DNA from: Antedon bifida
Lineage: Eukaryota > Echinodermata > Crinoidea > Comatulida > Antedonidae
Assembly (NCBI GenBank): GCA_963402885.1
Contig: OY727099.1
Coordinates: forward strand, 436,501-500,500
Direction: 5' to 3'
Length of the DNA stretch: 64,000 nucleotides
Position numbers and translations under genes: made by a program. Below the pieces are notes generated by a model. The model searched no databases, was not told the DNA's origin, and saw only the letters and a program-made list of their open reading frames with translations. Shown one piece after another: positions 1 through 38,100 of the stretch. Positions within the stretch are counted from its first letter, which is position 1. Each line of letters opens with the position of its first letter.

Positions 1-865
1 TTGTAAAGTAACTTAAAAGTCTTTTTTTAATTGTTCCACAAAATGGGACAGTTGCCATAAATAAATGTCAACAAAACATCTTTTTAAACTGCCACATAAT
101 TTTATTATTTCACTAACATATGCCCTGTGGATCGTTTTTCGGTTTTTTATTCCCTATTGTGTTGATCCCTCCGTACTACTCCTGGCTAGCTAGACCTAGT
201 ATAATCCGTTCCTTACTGAACTTGCAGCAGAGCCAGGCAATTACATCATCTAGGCCTAGTTAGGCCGGGGCCTAGGGCCAGGCATAATAACAGATGATGA
301 TTGGGTAAATATAATATAACTCTTTACACGCCTAGCTAGGGCCAGATTTTTAAACTTAAATTCCTACAAAATAATAAATTTACCTACTACTAGGGCCTAG
401 GCTATATCAATTCTTCACATCAACAGCTGTGTTTTTGTGCGGAAGAAGGTCACCTTTTCTTTTCCTTTTTAAAACATCGATAGAGATCACGTACACACAA
501 CATTTTTTGTTTACGTTTTTTATGACATTACAAAAACAGAACCTTTTCGGTCCAGTACGGTAAATTGTGGTTATTATGCACAGTGTACACGCACAGCAAA
601 ATATAATCTTCGTCCGGGATCAAAGAGAGTGTGAGAGGGGTGTTTTCACATTTTCAGAATTGTATGTTAAAAAAACGTAAACAAAAGTCTTGTTTTTGTT
701 GATGTTGGCGCACAGTAATGTGAGTATTGAAATGTGTTAACGTTTTATTTGTTTTAAACAAGCGTAGATATATTATTATATACTATATTATGAACGTGTA
801 TAGGCCTATAATTATTCAATTTTCCAACATAACTATCCTAGGCTAGGCCTACCTTACCTACTACA
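1..865. other. Intergenic sequence, no gene seen
   Basis: AT-rich sequence with many copies of short CTAGGCC/AGGCCTA words, for example around 180-320 and 840-855. No long open frame, no plausible exon with splice sites and no RNA gene is visible. The AGGCCTA words recur through the whole window and look like a lineage-specific low-complexity signature. Confidence 0.6.
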
Positions 866-874
866 TAACACAGT

Positions 875-2014
875 GGGTGCAGGTCAAGTCGGCCCCAAAC
901 CGTCTCGGCCAAAGTCAAATCGGCCCCACGTCAAGTCGGCCCCAAGTCAACTCGGCCTCAAGTCAACTCGGCCTCAAGTCAACTCGGCCTCACGTCAACT
1001 CGGCCAAAAACTAATCGGTCAACTCGGTCACAATAAAGTATGGAACGCAAAAAGTGCTTAATATTATTATGATAATATTACTATCCACGCTTTAAAAAAA
1101 ATGAAGAAATAAGAAAAATACTCATATAAAAAATGATCTCATTGCCGATATGAATAGAAGTACCCGCGTGTTACAAAAACATGTGCAGGTACAGCATTTA
1201 AGTAAATCGAAGACGTAGGCCTAGGCCTACGTTCCACCATTTGGCCATAGAAAACATGATCGTACATCGTTTTGGCGTGCCTCGTTTTTGTCCATGATTT
1301 GCGTTTTTAAAAAAGGGGAATCCCCCGGTCAGCGAAAACACGTAGCAGTTGTAGATATCGAAATAGCTACCAAACAAAGGCGCAGGGAGGCTCAGCTACG
1401 AATTGGTTTCAGATGTTGTCGCCTAATCAAATGGATATGCATACACTGAAAAAAATCTACGCGTGATTCAACCATATAGTTAACATTAATATTTTATACC
1501 TCAATGATTCAACCAAACAATCTAATTACTACACCTATAATAGTTCATGTCCTCGCATATCGGACATTATTGAATTTTGACGCACGAACGAACATAGTTT
1601 AGCCTAGTTTAGTTATAATGGGAAAGTTTAGGCTATGCCTTTTTAAACCCCATATCAACTACATCATCATTATTGGGCCTACAATGTGTTCCTATTTATT
1701 ATCTAAATGTTCATTGTAATAAGTAATAATGATTGCTTATCATTCTTATTTTTGTAAATATTAATATTCATTAAAAGTCAGAATTATTCATAGGTAAAAA
1801 AAATGTGAAGAAATATCAATCCCCTTCCTTTGCACTTTTTGCGTTCCATACTTTAATGGGGCCGAGTTGACCGATTATTTTTTGGCCGAGTTGACGTGAG
1901 GCCGAGTTGACTTGGGGCCGAGTTGACGTGGGGCCGAGTTGACTTGGGGCCGAGTTGACCTGGGGCCGACTTGACTTTGGCCGAGACGGTTTAGGGCCGA
2001 CTTGGATCGAAATC
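875..2014. mobile_element. Foldback/TU-like transposon with long repeat-built inverted termini
   Basis: Two arms of about 183 bp, 875-1057 and 1832-2014, are inverted copies of each other. Each arm is built largely from tandem 16-bp units such as AAGTCAACTCGGCCTC with variants. The inner edge of each arm carries the same word, read GCACTTTTTGCGTTCC on the right and its complement on the left. The nine-base sequence TAACACAGT occurs directly outside both ends, at 866-874 and 2015-2023, as expected for a target-site duplication. The 775-bp interior has no long reading frame, so the element is non-autonomous. Long terminal inverted repeats made of short tandem repeats are known from sea urchin TU elements and Drosophila foldback elements; a 9-bp duplication also fits Mutator-like elements. 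The class is inferred, the structure is seen. Confidence 0.85.
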
Positions 2015-2023
2015 TAACACAGT

Positions 2024-3249
2024 ACTACTCCCCTCTAGACTGGTGGTACTACTGTACTCTAGAGCTAGGCCTAAGTAAGTAGGCCCATGAGGCATACATA
2101 GCTAGGCTAGCCTTTGATTGTAGTGTAATGTTAATGATAAACAGATACCAATTAGTGGATCGCCAACACGATTCATAAAACGTTTTTATAATGCTATGTA
2201 AAGTTACTGATTTAATTATATTATTATAATTTTTTATAATTATAATAATATGACATTTGCTAAATTATTAATAATAGCATAGTCTACGTATTTGCTTAGT
2301 AATGATGTGATTTCAGTTAAAAGTGAATTGAATTTATGATTTAAGTATTGATTTTGTAACGAGTTTGATAATGATTCATTTTGAATTTCGATGTTTTAAT
2401 GTCCATTAGGCATAATAATCAGGTCCCCAAAGAAAACAGATGATTTGACCTCTGACCGTTCACATCTGACAGTTTTAAGCAGAGATTCGACAGGGCCAAT
2501 CCGTCATTGTAACCCCCCAGATAAAATCCATCACTCCCATCCAAACGTGCCTGGACATACTTAGGACCAATCATTAATCTCACAGATGATGTAATGACAT
2601 ATATGCTAATGAACAGAAGAGTACAAACATACCTAATAGACACTTCTTCGAAGACGCACCTTACCGACACTTCCTCAGAAGCACATCTACAGCCACACCT
2701 CACTTACAGCATCACTTACACTTTGTTCCTGTTTCTTTATTGCATTATCCTGTATTATATCGTATTGAGTATTATAACGATTATTGAATAAACAACTGTG
2801 ATATTCAATCAACCAAGCGAGTAGAGTCTTTAATATAGTAAAACCTCCACACATTATATTACTGTAGGTAGGTAGATAGCTAGTGAAAAGTATCATTTTA
2901 TTTACAAAGTGTCCGCCAACAATTACTGAAAGGCTGTGCTTATTTAATATTTATGATATGATGATAGATTATAAATCCTTTTAATTTTTATTAGTCACAG
3001 TGTTCCACATAAATTTTCGGTTGGAACTGAGGGAATGTGATTCTGCGACCCAGCGCACAAATGTTTTGGTTTTTGTAAAAGGAATTGAGAATGTTGTAAT
3101 GCCAGCTATGGCAATGGCAATGATGCACTACTGATGTGTTATTATTGATAATTTAATTAGTGACTGTTTGTTTAAGGTAATTTATTTATCTATTGTTAAT
3201 GTTTAACAGGACAATGACTAATTTCATTCTACATGTTTTATTTTAACAG
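2024..3249. other. Intergenic sequence and likely 5' region of PIK3C2
   Basis: No gene can be supported. An open frame on the minus strand (2419-2703) reads a short acidic repeat (EEVS, twice) followed by ordinary-looking sequence, but has no recognisable domain and no clear splice context. A TTTTAACAG acceptor ends at 3249, so at least one untranslated exon of PIK3C2 must lie further upstream. I could not place that exon or the promoter. Confidence 0.5.
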
Positions 3250-3256
3250 GTTACAG

Positions 3257-3295
3257 ATGGCTGTTTTTCAGTATTTTAAGGAGGAACTAAAATAG
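3257..3295 (+). promoter_or_regulatory. Upstream open reading frame in the PIK3C2 5' leader
   Basis: The exon that starts at 3250 contains an ATG at 3257 that opens a 12-codon frame (MAVFQYFKEELK) and stops at 3293-3295, 42 bases before the main ATG at 3338. A second minimal frame, ATG ATC TGA, starts at 3314. Both precede the main start and could lower its translation. Whether the leader is always spliced this way is not known. Confidence 0.5.
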
Positions 3296-3337
3296 AAGGA
3301 ATATTAGAAATTCATGATCTGAAAATATAAGATTAAA

Positions 3338-28186
<24,849 letters not shown>

Positions 28187-28329
28187 GGCAAGCCCAGCCT
28201 GAATTATTTAGGATTGAGGCCAGCTTTGCTTGTTTCTAATTTTTGCCATGATTAACAGCAGAGAAATAACAAAATCCTGGAAGCATGAATTGAAACTGAA
28301 ACATGCTTTTAGATGAGAAACCATTAACC

Positions 28330-29800
28330 TGATGCATTGTAGATAAGATGACACTAGCCTGGTTATGTGTTGAACATATGACAACACTAACCTAATACGG
28401 TATGTGTTGAATATGTGAACACTAGGCTTGTAAACCAGCTTTGTAGATTGGACACCACCAGCCTGGTAACAAGCATTGTTGATGAGGCACTAGCATAATA
28501 CAGGCAGTTTAGATGAGACAACACTAGTCTGGTGTGTTAAACATACAACAACACTAGCCTCGTAACAAGCATTGTAAATAGGGCAACACTATCAATATTT
28601 TGAACATGCAACAACACTAACCTTGTTACAAGTTGATGAGACAATACTAGTGTGATATAACAGACATTGTAGATGAGACAACACTAGCCTGGCAATATGT
28701 GTTGAACATGCAACAACACTAGCCTGGTAACAAGCATTGTAAATGAGGCAACACTATCAATATGTTGAACATGCAGCAACACTAACCTGATAACAAGCAT
28801 TGTAGATGAGACAACACTAGCCTAATATTAACAGACTTTGCAGATGAGACAACACTAGCCTGGTAATGTGTGTTGAACATGCAGCAACACTAAACTGATA
28901 ACAAGCATTGTTGATATGACAACACTAGCCCGGCAATATGTGTTGAACATGCAACAACACTAGCCTGGTAACAAGCATTATAGATGAGGCAATTTGTTGA
29001 ACATGCAGCAACACTAACCTGATAGTTGCATACATTGTGAATGATACAACACTAGCCTAGTAATAATGTGTTGAACATGCAGCAACACTAACCTGGTAAT
29101 AATGTGTTGAACATGCAGCAACACTAACCTGATAACAAGCATTGTAGATGAGACAACACTAGTCTAATATTAACAGGCATTATAGATGACACAACACTAG
29201 CCTGGTAATGTGTGTTGAACATGCAACAACACTAGCCTGGTAATAGTGTGTTGAACATGCAGCAACACTACCTGATAACAAGCATTGTAGATGAGACAAC
29301 ACTAGCCTGATATTAACAGGCATCGTAGATGAGACAACACTAGCCTGGTAATGTGTGTTGAACATGAAACAACACTAACCTGGTAACAAGCATTGTAGAT
29401 GAGACAACACTAGCCTGATATTAACAGGCATCGTAGATGAGACAACACTAGCCTGGTAATGTGTGTTGAACATGCAACAACACTAGCCTGGTAATAATGT
29501 GTTGAACATGCAGCAACACTAACCTGATAACAAGCATTGTAGATGAGACAACACTAGTCTGATATTAACAGGCATCGTAGATGAGACAACATTAGCCTGG
29601 TAATGTGTGTTGAACATGCAACAACACTAACCTTGGTAATAGTGTGTTGAACATGCAGCAACACTAACCTGATAACAAGCATTGTAGATGAGATAACACT
29701 AACCTGGTATTAACAGGCATCGTAGATAAGACATCACTGGTGATATATGTTGAACATGAAGCAACACTAACGTGATAACAAGCGGTATGGATGTGAAGAC
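28330..29800. repeat. ~35-bp minisatellite just downstream of the PIK3C2 stop codon
   Basis: About forty copies of a ~35-bp unit in two alternating types. Both begin ACAACACTA(G/A)CCTG; one continues GTAATGTGTGTTGAACATGC and the other ATAACAAGCATTGTAGATGA. The array starts about 150 bases after the stop codon at 28184-28186. If the poly(A) signal near 30076 is used, the whole array is in the 3' UTR. Confidence 0.9.
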
Positions 29801-30075
29801 TACCCTTGTAAACATAGACCTCTATATGAGACAACAGTGGTAACATATATAGTAGAAACTTTAAACGACTCAATCATGTAAAATGTAATTGTATTTACTG
29901 TTTATTCTGAATTGATCCAGCTATTTGCTAATATAGAATTTGACTCTTTCATATGGATGTTGGACCACTGTGGAGATGTTGGTTTATTATACGAATGAAT
30001 TATGAACATTTTAATTTGAAGACAATGTTTTATTCCCAGAATTTTATACCTTTCGTTTTAGTGATTTTTAATTCA

Positions 30076-30081
30076 AATAAA
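30076..30081 (+). terminator. Candidate PIK3C2 poly(A) signal
   Basis: An AATAAA about 1.9 kb after the PIK3C2 stop codon, in TA-rich sequence. Another AATAAA lies at about 30656. Neither can be chosen without transcript data. Confidence 0.3.
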
Positions 30082-33000
30082 TTTTAATGATATTGGAAAT
30101 TTATGCCAACTTTATTATATACCGTAGTTTAACAATGTAGATATATATTTATATGTTTCATTTATATCAATGTATTTTAATTTGCAATATATTATAAATC
30201 ACGCTAGTATGCTAGCTATTTTACGTATTTACGTAATGTAAACGGTTGTTACCTAAAGCTAGTAGGGTTAGTAGCCGAGTTATTGATTGTGGTGGCACAG
30301 TAGGCTGCTAATACAGTATTGATTATTCAATGTCACTATTTTGATTATTGAATGCCATTTTTTTTTATCATTTAGCATGGAAATCACGCAATACTTATTT
30401 TCTACATTTAATTCTCATTTCATACATACCCCGTAAACAAATATAGGCCTACACTGTGTCTTATATGATATTGTTTGTTCCAAATGTTTTACCGTTAATA
30501 TGTTTTTAAAATAGTTGATTATAAATCAATTTTGCTGTGTTACTTTGCAATTTTACTGTATACAAACTTTATAAAGTTTTATAGAAGCTATATTATTATG
30601 ATTTTTATTATGTAATTATTGTCAACGACACGTCAGTTGCCTTAGGATAATGTCAAAATAAAATTCGAAATCAAATATATTAATCTAACATAGTAGGGAT
30701 TTAAATCAATTATTTTATTTCGTGTTTTAAGCAAATGAAATAAATAGTTTTTAATTGAAATCTATATGTTTCTAAATTTTCACTTTTTTGTTTATAATTG
30801 CAACAACCACCAAATATTGTATTATTTTCGTCTACTTCTGCTTTACACATTTAAAGAAAAATACATAATTCGTAATTTGGTCCGCGCATTACCATACAGT
30901 TGGAATATATCGGTCTACACATTGAACCACAGTGAACTTTATTTAAAAATTGTATTCATTTTCGCGGTAAATTACCAGTAGAGGTGAAAATGGTGGTGGT
31001 ATAGCCACTACTGAAAATCGCCAACGTAAAACATGCTTAAAAAAAATAACAAATTTACACACATACTCAGTAGGCCTGATGCAATAACAAACACGTTTTG
31101 TTTGTAGGTAGGCCAGAGTAATCCATAATGTGAACATGCGTAGGCCTACGCATTTAGCGAGTTTGAGGCCTATAAATTCGACACAATACGGAATAAGTTT
31201 GCCTCTTGTAAAGAAAAATGTGATTGAATTGTTTCGATCATATCCGGTGATAGATTCCAATTAAGCCTAATTAACTAATTTAGTTTAAATGGAAATTCGA
31301 TTTAAAATAGACTACTGTACACAGCTAACACGATGTACGTCAGTGCTGTCAAACAGATGCCCAAATAAGGCAATGTGAACGAAACGGTGAAACAGATTGG
31401 TAGCCGGAATTGTTAGTTTCTGAAGGGAAAAAATAAATAAAAAGCGGTATTCGATTTAGGCCTACGTTACGATAACCACAATAACGCTCGTGAGAGTAAT
31501 TGAAGTATGTGGCAGGTAATGAGCTATCATTAATATTTATTTAGGAACTTTAGGTCTATACGTTAATACATGCATATTTAATAAAATACATTTCTTTTTT
31601 AGTATTCATATAAACAAGTTCGGAATCTCCACTGATCTGGTACCAGTTTACAATTCAAGTAAAATAGATATTCTATTTGCAAACAAAACTTCCAGTTTGT
31701 TTTCTATGCTGTTTGCTCAATAACAAACTGCTTTACAATGTGTCAATTTCATTCCTATCATATCAATGTGTTATACAGTATATATTATTATGTCGTTTTG
31801 ATTATTCTTACACAGTGATATTTACCCGCAATAAATGGAATAGTCCAAACATTTGGCTTCCTCTTCTCTTGAGGTTGTGCTTGCAGACGACCCCTTGTCC
31901 TCTCCGATCGTGTTTACACTCCCATGCACTTTCTAAGGAAGTTTGTTTGCAGATTTCATTTTATTTGGACATCTAACAAGACAGAAAAGTTGTGGATAAT
32001 TTTGAGGTTAGTACAGTAGCATAACACTATGAATTTTATATTTGTTTTTCTTGTAATATCTAATACAATATAAAACAAAGCAATAAAACCACTTTCGTGC
32101 AGTTGAGTCGGTAGTTGATTTACGACCAAAAGCAGTTCAAACAGTGTGTGGTGTATTTCTCAACTTAGGGTTTATAAGATTATCATTTCTAAAAACACAA
32201 CGTATTTGTATGGCTTTTTCGTTAATTAAGTGTCGGTCGATCAGTTTGTCCTCTGTCATTGCATGTGGATTTTGTGTTTCCGTCCAATTTCATATCTCAA
32301 ATGTTACGGTATTACATTCTCCGATACTCTATCTACTATTGTTGTTGCTTGCTATTAAAACCAATCGTGCTTATCGTTGAATATTCGACTAGTTAAAGGT
32401 TTTGTTTTCATTACAACTGCGAACTGTCAATGCAAAGCCATTAATTAAGTTACGGAGTCAGTTTACACTCATGGTCTCATAAAGAGTCTTGTTGTTGTAT
32501 AGCACTTAGCACAAGAAACTTGAATGAAGGACGAGGCCTATTTTTATTTAATATAGGCCTAGTATTTCCTCCAAGCTTTTCACGGAATGAAGGAAGCCAA
32601 TCTCAAGCTCTGTCGACACTATCACACTACAGTTTGTAGTTTGACACAAAAAAGTGTGATATGCCCAAATTTGATAGTGATATGACATATTATGTCCATA
32701 TATGGGCACATCACATTTTTTGTCACATAAATTTTGATAGTGTAGACAGAGCTTAACTCGATTGATATAGGCCTAGGCCTAAATATCTACAGTAGCGTAA
32801 TTACAGAAGTGCTGTTTAATGTTCGAAAATTCGAACAAAACATGAAACCATGGAGTAAAGATTAAAACATTTTTTTTTAACTCCAAAGTTTGAATTGTTT
32901 ATGATTGAAAATTGCGAAATCGAAAAAAAGAAAGATATAAACGATACCGGTACCGTATTGCGCACTTTGCACTGTACGCGACTTGTATTATAGACTAACA

Positions 33001-35024
33001 TACAATAATAATTCAGTTAGTATTTTTTTCAACAATTGGCTTTTTTGTTTGAATTGAATATTATTCAAAGTTTTTTTTAATATTAAAGAGACGGGATAAT
33101 GGCAAACAGGCATACAGATGTGTGAAATATGTGATTAATGCATTTGCTGGACCCATTCATTATACAGTAATTACTCAACCATAAGTTTGAAGTGATGGAA
33201 GACGAACTCAGGGTCGCGTCCATGATGTACACTCGATTTGATGGTGGAATTAGGCCTATATTAGTTGAAACCATGGATACCATTGAAACATTTTACTAAA
33301 CACGAAGTATTCATTTTTCAATTTGACTAGTACGCTAGTTTTCAAAACAAGTTAGATAAAAAAAATTCAGGATAAACAAAACTTTATTTTAAAAAGTATA
33401 GAAATAATAATATGCCTACAGTATACTGTTTTGAATACCCACTAAATATGCAATAATAGCCATGTTTGTGTGTCGCATCGGCCTAGTGAACCGGTAAACA
33501 CGACTCCTTTATCTGTATTGGTGACTTAGCATGTTGGTCAATATTGTAAAATGTAGGAGCATTTTATAGTTCGAGTGAAACACTGTCAAAAATGTCATGT
33601 GACTAAATTGTAATGAATACAAGCTTTTACTACTTTACTACGATTGGCATATTTGGATTGGCCTCGAAAATCCATGATATCAACAACATTGCAGAGATTG
33701 GCACGTGTGAAATAACGACTTGGCAATTAAATTGATATACGTGTTTGACACAAAACTTCAAATATTAATATGAGTATTTAAGCAGGGATTTAATTTGCAA
33801 AAAATGTACATTATGGAACGCCAAAGGCCAATTGAATCATTTAAGAAATTACTTATCGGCCTACGTAAATCCACCTCCAATTTAAGACCGCTCTCAATTT
33901 GTTTTTCATGAAATAATCATTACTTGTACAGTATGGATACCAGTTTCATGTTTCAAAAGTTTTTCCAATTCACAAATTGCGCATTGAAACAAAAAAGAAG
34001 AACCGCTAAAAAGAATATATATGAGCATGTGCAAATATTCATTATGCCTATGTTTTGTTCTCACATTCTCCGAGCTTGGCAACTTCATTACTTCCGCAGG
34101 TGTTTTACCGATAGCTCGTCAAAAGTGTCAATTTTCGCTATTCCCATGATGGTCGGATCATATGTTCGTGTCTTCAGGAAATTGAAGTTCTCAAAAATAT
34201 ACCAAACACTTGAGATAATTACCTTTAAACGCATTTTAAAGGAGACCTTGCAAATTGAATACAGTACACAGTACCCTACAGTCTACCTTAGCTTTCCTAT
34301 GTACTCATACTTGCCATTCAATAAACGTGTCTAAAAGTTTAAAAATTTAGTTTAAACTTTAAAAACATTTAGACATAGGCCTATTAAGCGTATTTCCTTA
34401 TAAAAAATAACGTTAATTGTTTATGCATCACATAGGCCTACTCCTATTTTCTTTTAACAATGGCCTCGTTGAATTTCCCAAGTAGCAGAATAATAAGTTT
34501 AGTGTCATTCGGAGTTTAACGATATCAAATGTTGATTCGCTGTAGTTGAGAATTTCTTTGTGGTATTAACTATAATATGTCATTAGTAGGTTACACGAGT
34601 TTTCGTGTTTCGAGAATAACATCAATGAAATATTAATTTGTAAAGGGTGTGGTGTGGGAGAGGATGCTTAATATTTCCTTAGGCCTATTAGGTCACAGAT
34701 TTTACAGTAACTGCGGTAGTCTATTTTTTCTATCTCATCCTTTTTTGTCTAAAACCATTGTTAAATCAGTAGGCAATAAAGGACAAGACACGAAAGCTAA
34801 ACACTTGAATACTGTATACCAATTTGCATTTCTTGAGTACGTACGCTATGGAAATTATATTTTTGTTGTCCTTCCACCAGTTGCGGAATATACGGTAATT
34901 CGCCATGGCACGAATTTTTGTTTCGGCTAAATCAATATTCTTTACTATCTGAACGGATATTGTATTTCGACGTAGGTAGTAGCAAAGAGGTAAATATTTA
35001 GCCAGCCACTTTCACTTGAAAGAC
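30082..35024. other. Gene-poor interval between PIK3C2 and troponin T
   Basis: About 5 kb of AT-rich sequence. Apart from the MITE at 32604-32755 and scattered AGGCCTA words, I see no supported gene. Open frames such as 33924-34334 (136 codons) and 31677-31976 have no recognisable domain and no splice or codon pattern that favours coding. A noncoding first exon of troponin T could lie in the last kilobase. Confidence 0.5.
32604..32755. repeat. Full-length MITE, AAGCTCTGTCTACAC family
   Basis: Left end AAGCTCTGTCGACACTATCA and right end GATAGTGTAGACAGAGCTT are inverted copies. Internal halves also pair (GTGTGATATGCCC against GGGCACATCACA), so the whole 151-bp element can fold into one hairpin. 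Best example of the family in the window. Confidence 0.85.
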
Positions 35025-35062
35025 CAGGGAAGAGTTAAATTACTTAATTTAACTCTTCCCTG
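35025..35062. promoter_or_regulatory. Perfect 18-bp inverted repeat upstream of troponin T
   Basis: CAGGGAAGAGTTAAATTA is followed by two bases and its exact reverse complement. The 38-bp hairpin ends 77 bases before the troponin T ATG. It may lie in the promoter or the 5' UTR. A regulatory role is inferred only from its position and perfection. Confidence 0.6.
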
Positions 35063-35139
35063 AAAAGACTCTCGTTCTTTACATTATACACGCATCGATC
35101 ATAGTGTGATAATACTACTTTCATTTAACCAAAGGTAAC

Positions 35140-38100
35140 ATGGATCCCGAAGAAAGAATTAGACGTCGAGAAGAACGAAGACGGAGGCGAGAATCTGAAA
35201 AGTATGATCTTTATTAGGCGTAGGCCTATTTTATTACTATCAATTTTGTTTATTGACTGTTAATTAAATTCTATGTAAAGATTACATCTTCTTGTTTCAA
35301 GCTTCTATTTCTTAAAGGCAATATTGTATTCATTGTTTCGTGTCTCACCCAGAAGCGTCTAAATCTATGCTTCTAATTGTGAACTTTAGTATATTATTAC
35401 TATCCTGTAAGCCTAATGCTTATTAATTATGCATTTCAGAAACTTGATGGAAAAAGAATTTTCTGAAACTAAAGTAAGTAAAGTACAACAATAAATTACA
35501 GGAAATATTTAAGATTGGATTAATAGTTTTAAAAAAGTATCTCGCAAGAGAATTTGGGAGGGAGACCGATCATGAAGAGTGAAGATGATAAATAAAGATT
35601 CAAATAGCATTTCCCTGAACAACATGCGACCTCACCGCTGTTGATTTAATATCAGAAATACAAAATATGGCAATATTATAACGAAAACGACTTGGGAGTG
35701 GTTGGTAATCCAGATTTGTGTTAAACTGCACGACTATGGTATTAAGCATTAGCATGTGTCGGTCGATTCTCGGGTTTATTAATATTAAATGAATATCACT
35801 TATCGGATGGTCTGTGATATAATAATATGGAACGCTAATCGTGCCTCTGAATAGCATGATTTTAAATATTTGAAATAATTGTCTAAAGCTCTGTCTAGAC
35901 AATCAATTTTAACAAAATGTGGTATGCCCATATATGGACACGATGACGTCATATCACTACCATATTTGAGAACACCACACCTTTTTTGTCAAACTAGTTC
36001 GATAGTGTAGTGTAGTTTAATTCTCTCACGTCGTATATTAATATTCTTGTTGTAGCAGAAGCGATCAGAACTTTCAGAAGATTCATCGACTAATGTATAT
36101 GAGAAAAAAACTATTATAAAAGAAAGTAGCACTGAACTGGAATCACAGCCGGTAATTGTGAACGATAACGAATCAAAATGGAATGGTGATGAGAATCACA
36201 ATGATACAAAAGAAGAACACAATGAAGAACACAGTAAAGAACACAATGAAGACTACTCGTGTACAAATGGAAATGAATCGGATTCAAAAGCGTCAAGGAT
36301 TTCAGAACAAATGGAACGAGAAATCGAAGTGGCACAATCGAAGACTGCAGTTTCTTTGCCAAACAAGTATGTTCAATTAATAATTAGACAGTTAAATAAA
36401 ATACTGTTACTGTTTTAAAATAGTGAAAGTGAAATTGTAAAGCAAGGGTAATTAAGAAAAGATTTTATTTTTCTTTAAAAACAAAATTACAGTGCTTTGG
36501 CTTATGGCGCGTTTTCTCATTTCACATATGAACATTTACAGTGAATAAATCTTACTTACAATTTCCTATTATGACTACTTATCATTTTGTGTTTTTCAGG
36601 CCTGCAGCAGTGCCGGAGGCTTTGAACGTTTACAAGGTAATATAGACGTCATATCACTACCATATTTAGGCACATCACACATTTTGATTTGATAGTGTAG
36701 ACAGAGCTTAATAATATAAAAGATTGTAATACATTGTACACATCAAATTCATACAAGTCAACACACTCATTATTTCTACACATACAACACACTTTCAAAT
36801 TTCCAACTTATTGCGGAACACGACAGTTATCCACGCACGATTATTACAAACTGTACGTTGAGGAGGAACATTGATACTTGGTGCAGGGAATAATGGTTCT
36901 TTCTGCTGGTTGGTGCTAGGCTATAGATGCTTTTATCGCTTATCTGGTATTATCCACACTTCGCGATTATTTAGAATAACATATTTGTGATTTCTTGTTT
37001 TTGTACGTTTCAAAGGAAATGAAGAAAACTCAAGATGATGAATCGTTTAAAAACGCCATTGATCAACTGCGGATCGAACGAAATCAAATTGCTGAAGAAT
37101 TAAAAGAACGGAAAAGAAGAAAGGTATTACACCGCTACTAATTTGTACCGTCGTTAACACCGAAGTTTACTTTAAATTGAAAACTTTATGGACATAATAA
37201 CAACAATACTTCTTTGTTTTACAAAATATACAATAATCAGTATTTTATCTTCTTTTGATCTTTATGATCATAGTATGGCTGTAGTATCTAATACCTAATG
37301 AATAATCTGTAACTAGAGTATTCCAAGACTATAAAAATAGAATAGAAATGTCTTACTATTTTATACATTATTTTTGCAATTGCAATCTCAGTCTTGCATA
37401 TCATTTTCTAAAGTTATCACTTTCAAAAAGATTCTTTCTTAGCTAGGATAATAACCGTAAATCCCCTCCCGTCCCACTGAATGATTTTAGGCTCATTGGC
37501 TGTTTGTTTTACACAGGCTGAGCGTGCTCGCCAGTGGGAGGAAGCAGATCGTGTTCAACAACAACATGCCGAAGAACGTCGCACGCGACAACAGGAAGAG
37601 GAGCAAAGATTGAAACAGGAATTTGAAAAGAAAAAGAAGGAGCGTGAATTGCGTATGAAAAAGATGGCGCATAACCCATATGCATACCTAGCACCTGTTG
37701 TAGTAGTAAGTGATTTGCAATTGAGAAGGGAGCTGGCATGGGCTCGTGATTTGTGTTGTGAGAGTAATCATGTGTTCGAAGTACAACAAATATATACTTC
37801 AATAATAATCTTACCTTTTGCAAAGTGCTGTACTGTACTTTCATTTAACCTGACGAATGCTTAGTGTTAATAGAAAGCTCCTTCTCTTCTTTCTACTTGA
37901 TCAAAAAAGGCAGGGTTAGTTCCTATGTCTCTTTCAGTCTAGGACATACATTTCAATTCTATCCTATCTTTCAGACAGGCAAATAAAAAGAATTTGTTTT
38001 GGTAGATTTCTTTAGAATATAAATATTCACATTCTGAAACCATCAAATGGTCATCAAATTTGTTTTATAAACTGTTTTGCTGAGTAAATTGTTACATTTT

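Noticed and set aside
873-1061. 62-codon frame with repeated QLGLKS-type words
   Set aside because: It is the translation of the 16-bp repeats in the arm of the foldback element.
2419-2703. 94-codon minus-strand frame
   Set aside because: Its second half looks protein-like (QARLDGSDGFYLGGYNDG), but I know no family for it and see no splice sites or partner exons. Not strong enough to call.
33924-34334. 136-codon frame between PIK3C2 and troponin T
   Set aside because: Composition is AT-driven with scattered hydrophobic residues. No domain, no splice context and no conservation evidence.
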